Source: Sphingomonadales bacterium (GTDB lineage Bacteria; Pseudomonadota; Alphaproteobacteria; Sphingomonadales; Sphingomonadaceae). Taken from it: 64,000 nt of DNA. Shown one piece after another: positions 1 through 8,493 of this stretch. The translations under genes were made by a program, and so were the position numbers. The stretch spans positions 1,364,001 through 1,428,000 of the forward strand of contig JADJXT010000001.1 in assembly GCA_016720115.1 (NCBI GenBank). Reading direction: 5' to 3'. The notes beneath the pieces are model-generated. The model ran no database searches. It was not told the origin of the DNA and saw only the letters and a program-made list of their open reading frames with translations. Position 1 is the stretch's first letter, and every line of letters begins with the position of its first letter.

Positions 1-787
1 GGGTGAGGAACATCTTCATCTGCGCGGGCGTGGTGTTCTGCGCTTCGTCGAGGATGATGAAGGCATCGGACAGCGTGCGGCCGCGCATGAAGGCGAGCGG
101 AGCAATCTCGATCTCGCCGCTCGCGATGCGTCGCTCGACCTGCTCGACCGGCAAGGTGTCATGCAGCGCGTCGTAAATCGGGCGCAGATAGGGATCGACC
201 TTTTCCTTCATGTCGCCGGGAAGGAAACCCAGCCGCTCTCCTGCCTCGACCGCGGGGCGCGAGAGGATCAGCCGGTCGACCGCGCCGGTAATCAGCATCG
301 CGACCGCTTGCGCCACCGCCAGATAGGTCTTGCCCGTGCCGGCCGGGCCAAGCGCGAAGATGATCTCGTCGCGCGCCAGCGCCTGCATATAGGGCACCTG
401 CGTGGCTGATCGTGGCACCAGCGTTTTTTTGCGGGTACGGATCATCACCTCGGGTGCGCCGCCTTCGTCCTTGCGCAGAATGCCGTCGAGAGTGGGTTCG
501 GCGCTCATCGAAATGATCGCCTGCACCGCTTCGGGGTCGATATCTTCACTGCGCATCACCCTTGTATAAATATCGTTGAGAACATCGCGCGCGCGGGCGA
601 TTGCACCCGCTTCGCCCTCTATCTGCACACGATTTCCGCGCGCGGAGATATAGACGCCCAACCGGTTCTCTATGGCAACAAGGTTGCGGTCGAATTCGCC
701 GAATACGGTATTGATGAGGTGCGGGCGGTCGAAGGTGATTTCGAGCCGCGACATATCGCCAGCTTGCGCTTGGGCTTTTTTCGGCAT
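1..787 (-). CDS. PhoH family ATPase, C-terminus outside window
   Basis: Two hundred and sixty-two codons are present and the reading frame runs off the left edge, so the C-terminus is missing. The product is a PhoH/YbeZ-type cytoplasmic ATPase, a family linked to RNA metabolism and ribosome or 16S rRNA maturation. Visible motifs are Walker A GPAGTGKT at about residues 148-154 and a Walker B-like ILDEAQN at about 245-251. An RNA-binding-like N-terminal region precedes them. The ATG follows directly after the TGA of miaB with no gap, so the two are translationally coupled. A second ATG at codon 12 (MSRLEIT) could be the true start. The miaB-phoH order, usually followed by ybeY, is conserved in alphaproteobacteria; ybeY would lie outside this window. 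Confidence 0.93.
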   Translation of the reverse strand, partial: MPKKAQAQAGDMSRLEITFDRPHLINTVFGEFDRNLVAIENRLGVYISARGNRVQIEGEAGAIARARDVLNDIYTRVMRSEDIDPEAVQAIISMSAEPTLDGILRKDEGGAPEVMIRTRKKTLVPRSATQVPYMQALARDEIIFALGPAGTGKTYLAVAQAVAMLITGAVDRLILSRPAVEAGERLGFLPGDMKEKVDPYLRPIYDALHDTLPVEQVERRIASGEIEIAPLAFMRGRTLSDAFIILDEAQNTTPAQMKMFLT

Positions 788-2104
788 TCAGGCCGCAACC
801 TGCATCAATATTTCTCCCTTGAGACTCAGTGGCCCCGCTTCGACTATGTCTACATCGACAATATCGCCGATGGAAAGCCCCGGTGCCAAGATATGCACAG
901 ATTGTAGCCAGGGCGATTTGCCGATCAGCTGGCCTTCGAGCTTGCCGGGCTTTTCGAGCAATACGGAAGTGCGTTTGCCCAGAGTGTCGCGGTTGAACGC
1001 GGTCTGCTGTTCGCTGATCAGCGCCTGAAGCCGTTGCAATCGTTCGTCGGCCACTTCAGGTGCAACCTGCCCGTCCATCGTCGCGGCGGGGGTGCCGGGG
1101 CGCGGGCTGTATTTGAACGAATAGGCGTAGCTATAAACCGTTTCGCGCACGATACTGAGCGTGTCTTCAAATTCGGCGTCAGTTTCGCCCGGGAAGCCGA
1201 CGATGAAATCGCCCGACAGCGCGATATCGGGGCGTACCGCGCGCATCTTTTCGATGATGCGCAAATAGCTGTCCCGGCTGTGGCTGCGGTTCATGGCTTT
1301 CAGGATACGATCATTGCCTGCCTGCACGGGCAGGTGCAGATAGGGCATCAGTTTTTCAACCTCGCCATGCGCCGCAATCAACCCGTCGGTCATGTCGTTG
1401 GGATGGCTGGTCATGTAACGGATGCGGTGCAGGCCATCGATCCGGTCGAGCGCGCGGATCAATGTTCCCAGATCCTGCTGCCCATCGCCCCAGGCATTCA
1501 CATTCTGGCCGAGCAGCGTGATTTCCTTCGCTCCTGCATCGACAAGCGCCTTTGCCTCATCGACCAGTTCGGCAAAGGGGCGGCTGATTTCGGCGCCGCG
1601 CGTATAAGGCACCACGCAATAGGTGCAGAATTTGTCGCAGCCTTCCTGCACGGTCAGGAATGCGGTCGGGCCGGTCTTGCGGCGTTTGGGCAGGGCGGCG
1701 AATTTGTCGAGGCCGGGCAGGTCGAGGTCAACGGTGCTTTCGCCCTTCGCAACGGCGGCAACCATGTCGGGCAGTTTGTGATAGGCCTGCGGACCAACCA
1801 CGATATCGACTTCGCGCGCACGGCGGCTGATTTCCTGGCCTTCGGCTTGGGCAACACAGCCGGCAACGGCGATTACCGGCGAACTGCCATCGTCGCGGCG
1901 CAAGCGGCCGATTTCGGAATAGACCTTCTCGGCTGCCTTTTCGCGGATGTGGCAGGTATTGAGGATGACAAGGTCGGCATCCTCCTTGTCCGAAGCCTCC
2001 ATCCCGCGCGCGGCAAACATCTCTGCCATGCGCTCGCCATCATAGACGTTCATCTGGCAGCCGTAATTTTTGACGTGAAAGGTCTTGGGCGACTCGTTGC
2101 TCAT
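788..2104 (-). CDS. miaB: tRNA-2-methylthio-N6-dimethylallyladenosine synthase MiaB
   Basis: A 438-residue radical-SAM methylthiotransferase that adds a methylthio group to i6A37 of tRNAs reading UNN codons. The N-terminal cluster-binding cysteines are at about C16, C51 and C83. The radical SAM CxxxCxxC is C156-DKF-C160-TY-C163, and a C-terminal TRAM-like domain follows. Length and motif order are normal for MiaB. It sits upstream of phoH in the same transcript, and the acyltransferase gene precedes it by about 9 bases. Confidence 0.97.
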   Translation of the reverse strand: MSNESPKTFHVKNYGCQMNVYDGERMAEMFAARGMEASDKEDADLVILNTCHIREKAAEKVYSEIGRLRRDDGSSPVIAVAGCVAQAEGQEISRRAREVDIVVGPQAYHKLPDMVAAVAKGESTVDLDLPGLDKFAALPKRRKTGPTAFLTVQEGCDKFCTYCVVPYTRGAEISRPFAELVDEAKALVDAGAKEITLLGQNVNAWGDGQQDLGTLIRALDRIDGLHRIRYMTSHPNDMTDGLIAAHGEVEKLMPYLHLPVQAGNDRILKAMNRSHSRDSYLRIIEKMRAVRPDIALSGDFIVGFPGETDAEFEDTLSIVRETVYSYAYSFKYSPRPGTPAATMDGQVAPEVADERLQRLQALISEQQTAFNRDTLGKRTSVLLEKPGKLEGQLIGKSPWLQSVHILAPGLSIGDIVDVDIVEAGPLSLKGEILMQVAA

Positions 2105-2113
2105 GGCGCGGCG

Positions 2114-2908
2114 CTATACATTGCGAGGATAGCGGTCGCCAGCCTGCATTGCCTCGGATATCCGGTGGCGCACCTCGGCCGAAATCGCCTTGCGGTCAGG
2201 ATAATGGGCGGGGTCAAAGGGTTCGAGGAAATGGAGCGTCGCAGTGACAGGAATCACATAGGTCATGATCCGCCAGAAATTCTCGACTATCCCCTCTTCG
2301 CCGACCCAGGAAAGACGGCGGGTATGCTCTCCGTAAGTCAGGAAAACCGGCTGCACCATCATCCCCTGGGGAGGGGGAACGAGCGCCGCAAAGAGCGAGG
2401 GCTTGAACGGCAGCAGGCCCGAACCGTCATGCGTCGTGCCTTCGGGGAAAATGGTGACAGGTTGCTCACCGCTCATCGCCTCGCGCAGCTCGTCCACCTG
2501 ATTACCCACGCTCAGCCGGTTTTCGCGGCTGACGAAAATCGTATTGTTGATCGTGCACAGCCAGCCGATCAGCGGCCATTTCTCGATCCCGTCATTGGCA
2601 ACAAAGGTGCAGCCGGTTACGCCTGACATCACCGGAATATCGATCCAGCTGTGATGGTTTGCGGCGTAGAACACATTCTTGCGGATGCGGTCGCCGCGCG
2701 TTGCGGTTGCTATGCCTGCCGTCCAGCTGATCGAGAGAAGGAACAGTCGCGGCCAGGGCGACGGACGCCTGAAAAGCCGCCAGATATTGTGCAGCACCAA
2801 ACCGGTCAAAAGCGATCCCGCCATCAAAAGAAGGCGCGCACCAAAGAGGATTTGCCCCAATATCAGGGCAACCGGATTGCGCGGCCTATTCGTCGCGGCT
2901 GATTGCAA
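2114..2908 (-). CDS. Lysophospholipid acyltransferase (PlsC family)
   Basis: A 264-residue membrane-associated acyltransferase of the PlsC/AGPAT family, which transfers an acyl chain to lysophosphatidic acid or a related acceptor. The catalytic HX4D box appears as NHHSWID, and the acceptor box as FPEGTTHDG. A hydrophobic N-terminal segment (about residues 12-45) anchors it. The frame starts with TTG and overlaps the end of the fur-like gene by 23 bases, so the two are probably coupled; a later ATG (codon 29) would cut into the hydrophobic segment. The exact lipid substrate cannot be read from the sequence. Confidence 0.88.
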   Translation of the reverse strand: MQSAATNRPRNPVALILGQILFGARLLLMAGSLLTGLVLHNIWRLFRRPSPWPRLFLLSISWTAGIATATRGDRIRKNVFYAANHHSWIDIPVMSGVTGCTFVANDGIEKWPLIGWLCTINNTIFVSRENRLSVGNQVDELREAMSGEQPVTIFPEGTTHDGSGLLPFKPSLFAALVPPPQGMMVQPVFLTYGEHTRRLSWVGEEGIVENFWRIMTYVIPVTATLHFLEPFDPAHYPDRKAISAEVRHRISEAMQAGDRYPRNV

Positions 2909-3308
2909 CGCCGTAAAGCTCCATGCGGTGATCGACCAGGCGATAGCCCAGCTTCTCTGCGATTACCTTTTGCAGCGCTTCCAGCTCCGGATCGACAAAC
3001 TCGATCACCTTGCCGGTTTCGACATCGATCAGATGGTCGTGATGTGCCTCTGGTGAGGCTTCATAGCGGGCGCGTCCGTCACCGAAATCGTGGCGATCAA
3101 GAATCCCTGCCTCTTCGAACAAGCGCACAGTGCGATAAACCGTGGCGATCGAAATTTTGGGATCGATGGCCGATGCGCGCCGGTAGAGTTCTTCAACGTC
3201 GGGATGATCGTCGGCATCGGAAATGACGCGGGCGATTACGCGGCGCTGGTCGGTTATTCTAAGGCCGCGTTCCGCACACAAGGCTTCTAGATCAATACGG
3301 GTTTCCAT
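2886..3308 (-). CDS. fur: Fur-family metalloregulator (Fur/Mur type)
   Basis: A 140-residue DNA-binding repressor with an N-terminal winged helix (ATVYRTVRLFEEAG at about 55-68) and a C-terminal metal and dimer domain with HHDH at 89-92. The CxxC structural-zinc motifs of enterobacterial Fur are absent; only one Cys (C11) occurs, and HHDHLID replaces the usual HHDHLIC. That is the pattern of the alphaproteobacterial Fur/Mur group, which often responds to manganese (Mur) or to iron. Which metal this one senses is not decidable here. A MucR gene lies upstream on the same strand, separated by a terminator. Confidence 0.92.
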   Translation of the reverse strand: METRIDLEALCAERGLRITDQRRVIARVISDADDHPDVEELYRRASAIDPKISIATVYRTVRLFEEAGILDRHDFGDGRARYEASPEAHHDHLIDVETGKVIEFVDPELEALQKVIAEKLGYRLVDHRMELYGVAISRDE

Positions 3309-3347
3309 ATTGCGATATTTAGTCTCACGCCCGGATTCGTCAATGAA

Positions 3348-3376
3348 AAGGGCCAGCCCACACCAAGCTGGCCCTT
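3348..3376 (-). terminator. Stem-loop between mucR and fur
   Basis: AAGGGCCAGC pairs perfectly with GCTGGCCCTT across a nine-base loop. Read on the minus strand it lies 27 bases past the mucR stop and runs into TTTTC. It therefore probably ends the mucR transcript before fur. The opposite flank also carries a run of seven Ts, so it may act in both directions. Confidence 0.7.
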
Positions 3377-3402
3377 CAAATTTTTTTGCTGTGGGAAAGC
3401 GA

Positions 3403-3837
3403 CTATTTCACTTTCTTTTTGCGGCCCGATCCCGGCGCGCGTCCAAGGCCGATGGCCTTGGCCAGATCGCGGCGCTGTTCGGCATAGGCAGGCGCAACCA
3501 TCGGATAGTCGGCGGCCAAGCCCCATTTTGCGCGATAGTCATCCGGAGTCATGCCATAATGGGTCATCAGGTGACGCTTGAGCATCTTCAGTTTCTTGCC
3601 GTCTTCAAGGCAGATAATATAGTCGCGCTTGACCGACGTGCGTACCGGAACAGCGGGCTCCGGCGCAGCCTGCGGCGCAGTCGATGCAGCCGAAAGACCG
3701 GCCAATGCACCATGAACGTTTGAAATCAGCGAAGGCAGATCTGAAACGGCTACGCTATTGTTGCTCACATGCGCGGCAACAATGTCTGCAGTGAGCGTTA
3801 TCAGCATTTCATTTGTCTCGTTGCTATCTTCAGTCAT
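3403..3837 (-). CDS. mucR: MucR/Ros family zinc-finger transcriptional regulator
   Basis: A 144-residue regulator of the alphaproteobacterial MucR/Ros family, DNA-binding proteins that act as global, H-NS-like repressors and control exopolysaccharide and cell-cycle genes. The N-terminal oligomerisation region (MLITLTADIVAAHVSNN) and a C-terminal single-finger domain are clear. The finger reads C76-x2-D79-x9-H89-x3-H93, so the second metal cysteine of classical Ros is an aspartate. Upstream is a 130-base AT-rich stretch, fitting the family's autoregulatory binding to AT-rich DNA. The gene ends in a lysine-rich tail (GRKKKVK). Confidence 0.94.
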   Translation of the reverse strand: MTEDSNETNEMLITLTADIVAAHVSNNSVAVSDLPSLISNVHGALAGLSAASTAPQAAPEPAVPVRTSVKRDYIICLEDGKKLKMLKRHLMTHYGMTPDDYRAKWGLAADYPMVAPAYAEQRRDLAKAIGLGRAPGSGRKKKVK

Positions 3838-3970
3838 ATATATCTCCCTAACTTACCCGTTTTGTTTTACGACAGCACGGCTGTTAGAGCAGTTTGACCA
3901 GACATATTCAATGCGATTTATTGACCGATATAGTTGTATCGTTTCAATTCGAAGCAGGCAGTATAATATA
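3838..3970 (-). promoter_or_regulatory. AT-rich upstream region of mucR
   Basis: This 133-base gap between rimI and mucR is clearly richer in A and T than its surroundings (stretches such as AATATACTAAAGG and TATATATCTCCC). It holds the mucR ribosome site, GGGAGA just before the ATG. I see no convincing -35/-10 pair. MucR and Ros proteins bind T-rich sites in their own promoters, so autoregulation here is an inference. Confidence 0.4.
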
Positions 3971-4429
3971 CTAAAGGTCTAATGCCATCGTGGTTGCATC
4001 AAAACGATTGCCATTCGATCCCCTGTAATAGGCTTTACGCACACCGCAGTCGGCAAATCCAAGTTGCAGGTAGAAATGCCGTGCCGGATTATTGGACCGC
4101 ACTTCCAGAAAAATGCGTTTGCGATTGGATGCTTTGGCGCGGGCAATGATGCGCGCTGCCAGATTGCCTGCGATGCCCATTCGCTGAAACTCCGGCGCTA
4201 CGCCGATCATCAGCAATTCTTCTTCATCGAACACCCAGCGCGTTAAGGCAAATCCGGTTACTACCCCGCCCATTTCCGCCGTTATCAGGGATGTGCCCGG
4301 CGTCGCCAGCAAGGAAAGGCACTGCGCCGCGGTCCAGGCCTCCCCATATTCCGGATGGAAAGCACTTTCCATGATCGGCATGATCGCCGCGATTTCGCGC
4401 GCATCGCGCTCCGCGACCTGCACCGTCAT
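3971..4429 (-). CDS. rimI: Ribosomal-protein-alanine N-acetyltransferase-like GNAT (RimI)
   Basis: A 152-residue GNAT acetyltransferase. The acetyl-CoA binding loop is seen in the QRMGIAGNLAARI region (about 85-97), and the C-terminal strand with ARHFYLQLGF is typical of RimI. The ATG chosen overlaps the tsaB stop as ATGA; a longer frame runs into tsaB but has no support. The tsaB-rimI pairing is common and supports the assignment, although in some lineages such genes acetylate other targets. Confidence 0.88.
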   Translation of the reverse strand: MTVQVAERDAREIAAIMPIMESAFHPEYGEAWTAAQCLSLLATPGTSLITAEMGGVVTGFALTRWVFDEEELLMIGVAPEFQRMGIAGNLAARIIARAKASNRKRIFLEVRSNNPARHFYLQLGFADCGVRKAYYRGSNGNRFDATTMALDL

Positions 4430-5046
4430 TTTTTGCCCCCGGGCAATTTGGCATCGGGCGCGCGAATATAGGCCGCGGAGGCGGGAAGCGGTGGCATTCC
4501 GGCAATTGCCGGCCAATGGCGCGCGTCCGATATAACTTCGACGGCGCTGCCGCTGCCCCGCAAGCCGATCAAGGCTGGCGCGGCGTCGCCCACAACCAGC
4601 GGCGCGTGCGACATTGTTGCGGCCTGTTCCGGAGCCAGCGATCGGGCGCTGGTCGTGTCGCTGCCTTCTGCATCAAAGGACTGGAAGAATAGCTCACCAT
4701 GCCCGCCATGAATGACAACATCTACGGGGGGCGCTGCCCCTATTTGATCGCGCGCGATGGCAGCCAGCAGCGCGAGGGCATTATATCCCTCGCACGGGAC
4801 GTTCCACGCCAGCGCCAGTGCCTTTGCGGCAGAAATGCCGACGCGAATGCCGGTAAAACTACCGGGGCCGACATTGACCGAGATGATATCCGCAAGTCCC
4901 TTTCCGGGCAGTTCGGCTATCATCGGCACCAGCCGCTCGGCATGCCCGCGTCCGATGACTTCATGGCACCCGGCGACGCATTCCATATTGTCGAACAGCG
5001 CAACCGAACAGGCGCGCGATGCAGTGTCTATAACCAGTCGTCTCAC
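4426..5046 (-). CDS. tsaB: tRNA threonylcarbamoyladenosine biosynthesis protein TsaB
   Basis: A 206-residue ASKHA-fold protein, the TsaD partner needed for t6A37 formation on ANN-decoding tRNAs. The N-terminal VIDTASRACSVALFD strand-loop and the NVGPGSFTGIRVG motif (about 60-72) are diagnostic. It lacks the metal-binding histidines of TsaD, as expected for TsaB. The start codon is GTG. It is coupled to rimI by a four-base overlap. Confidence 0.95.
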   Translation of the reverse strand: MRRLVIDTASRACSVALFDNMECVAGCHEVIGRGHAERLVPMIAELPGKGLADIISVNVGPGSFTGIRVGISAAKALALAWNVPCEGYNALALLAAIARDQIGAAPPVDVVIHGGHGELFFQSFDAEGSDTTSARSLAPEQAATMSHAPLVVGDAAPALIGLRGSGSAVEVISDARHWPAIAGMPPLPASAAYIRAPDAKLPGGKK

Positions 5047-5064
5047 GCGACGTCGCGTAGACGA

Positions 5065-5661
5065 TCAGACGATAGTGTTAAAGCGGGCAAATTCAGGGCG
5101 CGGGCTGCGTTCGAAAATTGTCGCCGGGTCGCCATAGCCGATGGTCGAAATGAAATTTGATTTCACCTTGGTTCCAGCAAAAAATTCGGCGTCGACCGCA
5201 TCATTGTTGAAACCCGACATCGGGCCGGTGTCGAGCCCGAGCGCCCGCGCGGCGAGGATGAAATAGCCGCCCTGCAGGCTGCTGTTACGGAACGCGGTCT
5301 TTTCGATCAGCGCATCGTTGCCGACGAACCAGCTGCGCGCATCGGTGTGCGGGAAGAGTTCGGGCAGATTTTCGTAAAATTCCATGTCCATGCCGATGAT
5401 CGCGGTCGCCGGGGCGCCCAGGATCTTTTCGCCATTGGCAGGCAGCGAAAGCGCTGCGAGTTTCTGCTTGGATTCCTGGCTGACGCACCAGACGATACGC
5501 GCGGGCAGGCAATTGGCCGAGGTGGGGCCATATTTCAGCAGATCCCACACCGCTTCCAACTGATCGTTCGACAGCGGCTTGTCGAGATAGCCATTATAGG
5601 TACGGGCGGTACGAAAAAGCTGGTCGAGGGCGGTATCGCCCAGCGGCTGGTTGATCGGCAT
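5065..5661 (-). CDS. Malonic semialdehyde reductase/nitroreductase (RutE-like)
   Basis: A 198-residue FMN nitroreductase-fold protein. The order of conserved blocks (LFRTARTYNGYLDKPLS, KYGPTSANCLPAR, SGFNNDAVDAEFF) matches the RutE/HadB group, which reduces malonic semialdehyde in pyrimidine breakdown but is often found alone. No other rut gene is nearby, so the physiological substrate is uncertain and general NAD(P)H-dependent reductase is the safe call. It is followed on the minus strand by tsaB after 18 bases. Confidence 0.85.
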   Translation of the reverse strand: MPINQPLGDTALDQLFRTARTYNGYLDKPLSNDQLEAVWDLLKYGPTSANCLPARIVWCVSQESKQKLAALSLPANGEKILGAPATAIIGMDMEFYENLPELFPHTDARSWFVGNDALIEKTAFRNSSLQGGYFILAARALGLDTGPMSGFNNDAVDAEFFAGTKVKSNFISTIGYGDPATIFERSPRPEFARFNTIV

Positions 5662-5686
5662 TTAGGGTTCCCCGTTTGGTTGGATA

Positions 5687-6262
5687 TCAGGCGGCGCGGA
5701 CTTCGGTCACTTCAGGCACATAATGCTTCAAAAGCTGCTCTATGCCGTTTTTGAGCGTCGCGGTTGAGGAAGGGCAGCCCGAACAGGCGCCCTGCATCTG
5801 CAGAAAAACGACACCGCGCTGGAAGCCGCGAAAGATGATGTCGCCGCCATCATTGGCAACCGCCGGGCGGACGCGGGTTTCGATCAGTTCCTTGATCTGG
5901 TCGACAATCTCGGCGTCGGCGGGGTCGTCCAGCGGATATTCGGTATCTGCCGCAGGCACCGAAAAACCGGCTTTGGCGGCGTGGAACAACGGCATGTCGG
6001 CGGAGAAATGGTCGAGCAGGATCGAGAGCACATCAGGCTTCAGGTCGGCCCAGCTTGTGCCGGGGGCTGCGGTAACCGAGATGAAATCGCGCCCGAAAAA
6101 GACGCCGGTCACATCGCCCAGCCCGAATAGTGCTTCGGCCAAGGGGGAGGCTTCTGCCTCTTCATGATCGGCAAAATCGCGCGTTCCGGCATCCATCACG
6201 GTGCGTCCGGGCAGGAATTTGATCGTCGCCGGATTCGGTGTCAGTTCGGTCTCGATAATCAT
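5687..6262 (-). CDS. NifU-family Fe-S scaffold protein (Nfu)
   Basis: A 191-residue iron-sulfur carrier with an N-terminal Nfu_N domain (starting MIIETELTPNPATIKFLPG) and a C-terminal NifU-like domain with the cluster-binding CSGC at about residues 163-166. This two-domain form is typical of alphaproteobacteria and mitochondria, where it delivers 4Fe-4S clusters to target enzymes. The longer open frame upstream reads through the terminator and part of the HPP gene in an unrelated sequence, so ATG at 6262 is preferred; ATG three codons earlier is possible. Confidence 0.93.
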   Translation of the reverse strand: MIIETELTPNPATIKFLPGRTVMDAGTRDFADHEEAEASPLAEALFGLGDVTGVFFGRDFISVTAAPGTSWADLKPDVLSILLDHFSADMPLFHAAKAGFSVPAADTEYPLDDPADAEIVDQIKELIETRVRPAVANDGGDIIFRGFQRGVVFLQMQGACSGCPSSTATLKNGIEQLLKHYVPEVTEVRAA

Positions 6263-6322
6263 GCCCTCCATTTGGGGTCTGTCCGCGTCTTGCACAACCC
6301 CTTTTGCCAGCCGTGCTGCAAA

Positions 6323-6354
6323 GAAAAACCCCGCTCCGGCCTTGCGAAGCGGGG
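6323..6354 (-). terminator. Rho-independent terminator behind the HPP gene
   Basis: On the minus strand a seven-base-pair GC stem (CCCCGCT with AGCGGGG) closes a 12-base loop and is followed by TTTTTC. It lies about 55 bases past the stop of the HPP-family gene and before the nfu gene, so it separates the two units. Confidence 0.8.
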
Positions 6355-6407
6355 ATGGGAACTTGCCTGCTATGGGTGCTGTGGGGATATTTTTGTGCCC
6401 GGGCCGC

Positions 6408-7109
6408 TCAGATCGAGTAATCGGAACTCGCCTCTTCATACTGGCGGTTTGCGGAAACTGCCTCTGCTCGCAGCAGCAGGTTCTCCAGATCGTCGGGGTC
6501 GATGTCAAAGGTTTCGCCGCTTTCGGCAATCGCCTGATGAATATCGGCGCGCAGCAGGCCCGACGGCAGCGGGGTTTCGATCACATGTTCGGGGCGATGC
6601 GGATAGCTATGGTGTGAAAAGCGGTGGTAGAGCCAGCCCATGCCCAGCAATGCGGCGCTGTTCGCCGCGACCAGCGTAACAGGATAAGCAAAGCCTGCCT
6701 TCACGATGGCATCGCCGCCCAATATCGCGGTAACGGCAACGGCGCCTCCGGGCGGGTGGAGGCAGCGCAGGATCGACATTCCCATGATCGCCAGCCCGAC
6801 CGCCAGCCCGACGGCAAGCGCCGGATCGGGGATCATTTGCGCCACTGCCACGGCAACAGCCCCTGAAACCACATTGCCGCCGAATACCGGCCAGGGTTGG
6901 GCGAGCGGGCTGGCCGGCACCGCAAAAACCAGAACGGCCGAAGCCCCGATCGGTGCAACCAGGAACGGAAAATCGGGAAAGGCAGGTGCGAAGAGCATAC
7001 CTGCCAGCGCGGCGAGCAATATGCCAAAGATCGCACCGACAGCAGCGCCGCTGCGGTCGCGCAGGCTTGCCCCTGCAAGCAGGGGTGCGAACAGGCGCAG
7101 GCGGCTCAT
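6408..7109 (-). CDS. HPP family membrane protein
   Basis: A 233-residue protein with a hydrophobic N-terminal half (about five membrane segments between residues 20 and 165) carrying the family signature CLHPPGGA. It has a soluble acidic C-terminal tail of about 70 residues. HPP proteins are integral membrane proteins; nitrite transport has been proposed for some members, but the function here is not known. The ATG overlaps the stop of the NTF2-like gene by one base (TGATG). Confidence 0.88.
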   Translation of the reverse strand: MSRLRLFAPLLAGASLRDRSGAAVGAIFGILLAALAGMLFAPAFPDFPFLVAPIGASAVLVFAVPASPLAQPWPVFGGNVVSGAVAVAVAQMIPDPALAVGLAVGLAIMGMSILRCLHPPGGAVAVTAILGGDAIVKAGFAYPVTLVAANSAALLGMGWLYHRFSHHSYPHRPEHVIETPLPSGLLRADIHQAIAESGETFDIDPDDLENLLLRAEAVSANRQYEEASSDYSI

Positions 7110-7504
7110 CAGCCCTTCATTTTCTCCAGCATCTCGCCCATTTTCTGATGGACCAGATTGATCGCCTTCAACGGGCGTACCATCACCTTGAAATGGGTGA
7201 TCTGCCCTTCATCGTTGCAGCTGATCATGTCGACGCCGTTGATCTGGATGCCGTCCAGCTCCAGCTTGAATTCGAGGACGCAGCTATTTTCGGCATACCA
7301 TTCGCCAACATATTCGAAACTGTCGTTGCCCAGAACATTGCCTGCGCTGGTCAGATAGGCGGTGGTGATCGCCTTGCCGCGTTGCGGGCTGTGCACCACC
7401 GGGCTTTCGAACACGGCATCGTCGTGCAGCATCGCGCTTACCGCGTGCGGATCCGATGACAATGCGACTTCGTGCCATTTTGCGGCGAGGGTTTTTCCAT
7501 CCAT
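7109..7504 (-). CDS. NTF2-like (SnoaL-type) protein
   Basis: A 131-residue small alpha+beta barrel protein of the NTF2-like superfamily (KWHEVALSSDPHAVSAML at the start, then strands ending in the KVMVRPLKAI region). Such proteins bind small hydrophobic ligands or act as isomerases; no catalytic residues are assignable with confidence. An in-frame TTG two codons earlier overlaps the upstream stop, but ATG at 7504 is preferred. It lies between a 2-hydroxyacid dehydrogenase and the HPP gene in one tightly spaced transcript. Confidence 0.8.
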   Translation of the reverse strand: MDGKTLAAKWHEVALSSDPHAVSAMLHDDAVFESPVVHSPQRGKAITTAYLTSAGNVLGNDSFEYVGEWYAENSCVLEFKLELDGIQINGVDMISCNDEGQITHFKVMVRPLKAINLVHQKMGEMLEKMKG

Positions 7505-7506
7505 GT

Positions 7507-8451
7507 TCAATATCCCAGATCAAGGTTGACGAGCGGCTCCAGCTTTTCGCCCTTGTGATAGCGTTTCAGGTTTTCAAGAAAGCGTTCGGCCGCGCGGGCA
7601 AACATCTTGTCCTGCGCACGCCCTGACAGGTGCATGCTGATATGGCAATTGTCGAGTTGCCATAGGGGGTGATCGACGGGCAGCGGTTCGGGCGTCGTCA
7701 CGTCGAGGAACGCGCCGCCGATCTGTCTATCCTGCAACGCCTTCACCAGCGCGTCCTGATCGATCACCGATCCGCGCGCGATATTTACCAGCACCGCGCT
7801 CTCTTTCATCTCCGCGAGTTCGTCGGCACCGATCATTTCCTCCGTCTCGGGCGTCGCGGGCACTGCGAGGATCACCCAGTCATATTCGCCCAGCCGCGCC
7901 TGCCAGGCATCGGGGGCGAGGCTCGACGGGCCGGGGGTGCGGCGGACAATCGTTACATCGACGTTGAACGCCTTCAGCCGCTCTGCGATCAGCTTGCCGA
8001 TCGCGCCATAGCCGAGCAGCAATGCTTTGGACCCGTAAAGCTCCATCTTGCCGGGCGATTCTTTCAGCCATTCGCGCCGATCCTGCGCATGCACCACCTC
8101 GCGATAGCCCTTGGCGATGGTGAGCATCCCCATCACCACATATTCCGCGATGGTAATCGCATTGATGCCCGCGCCGTTGGTGACTTTCGCCCCACGTTGC
8201 TTGAGCTCGGCAAGCGGCATGCCTTCGACGCCCGCATAGATGCTGTTCAGCCATTTGAGATTGGTCGCCGCACGGATGATCGCCGCCATGTCCTTCTTGT
8301 CGTGCACGTCGAACCAGCCGATATCCGCCAGCGGCGCAAGCTCGAGCGCTTCCTGCTTGGTGGCAAACCAGTGCGGCTCGACCCAATCGGGCAGATGCGG
8401 CTCGAGGAGCGGACGGAACAGCGCGGCGGCGACGAATCTGGTTTTGATCAC
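7507..8451 (-). CDS. D-2-hydroxyacid dehydrogenase family protein
   Basis: A 314-residue NAD-dependent oxidoreductase of the D-isomer 2-hydroxyacid dehydrogenase family. The Rossmann motif GYGAIG sits at about 147-152, the catalytic Arg in NIARGSVID, the Glu region in TPEPLPVDHPLW and the catalytic His in ISMHLSG. The usual short N-terminal catalytic half is present. The start is GTG, preceded by AGGAG seven bases upstream. The substrate is not predictable; the partner NTF2-like protein begins right after its stop. Confidence 0.88.
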   Translation of the reverse strand: MIKTRFVAAALFRPLLEPHLPDWVEPHWFATKQEALELAPLADIGWFDVHDKKDMAAIIRAATNLKWLNSIYAGVEGMPLAELKQRGAKVTNGAGINAITIAEYVVMGMLTIAKGYREVVHAQDRREWLKESPGKMELYGSKALLLGYGAIGKLIAERLKAFNVDVTIVRRTPGPSSLAPDAWQARLGEYDWVILAVPATPETEEMIGADELAEMKESAVLVNIARGSVIDQDALVKALQDRQIGGAFLDVTTPEPLPVDHPLWQLDNCHISMHLSGRAQDKMFARAAERFLENLKRYHKGEKLEPLVNLDLGY

Positions 8452-8493
8452 TTGCTCACTCCTATCCCTTTCCGGGGAGGTGCTTAGGTAGCC

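Noticed and set aside
1034..2626. A 530-codon open frame on the plus strand opposite miaB and the acyltransferase
   Set aside because: It is the codon-shadow of conserved genes; its composition is rich in His, Arg and Ala as expected for antisense frames.
5687..6529. A 280-residue version of the Nfu protein
   Set aside because: The added 89 residues pass through a terminator and the HPP gene on the same strand; homology starts at MIIETELTPN.
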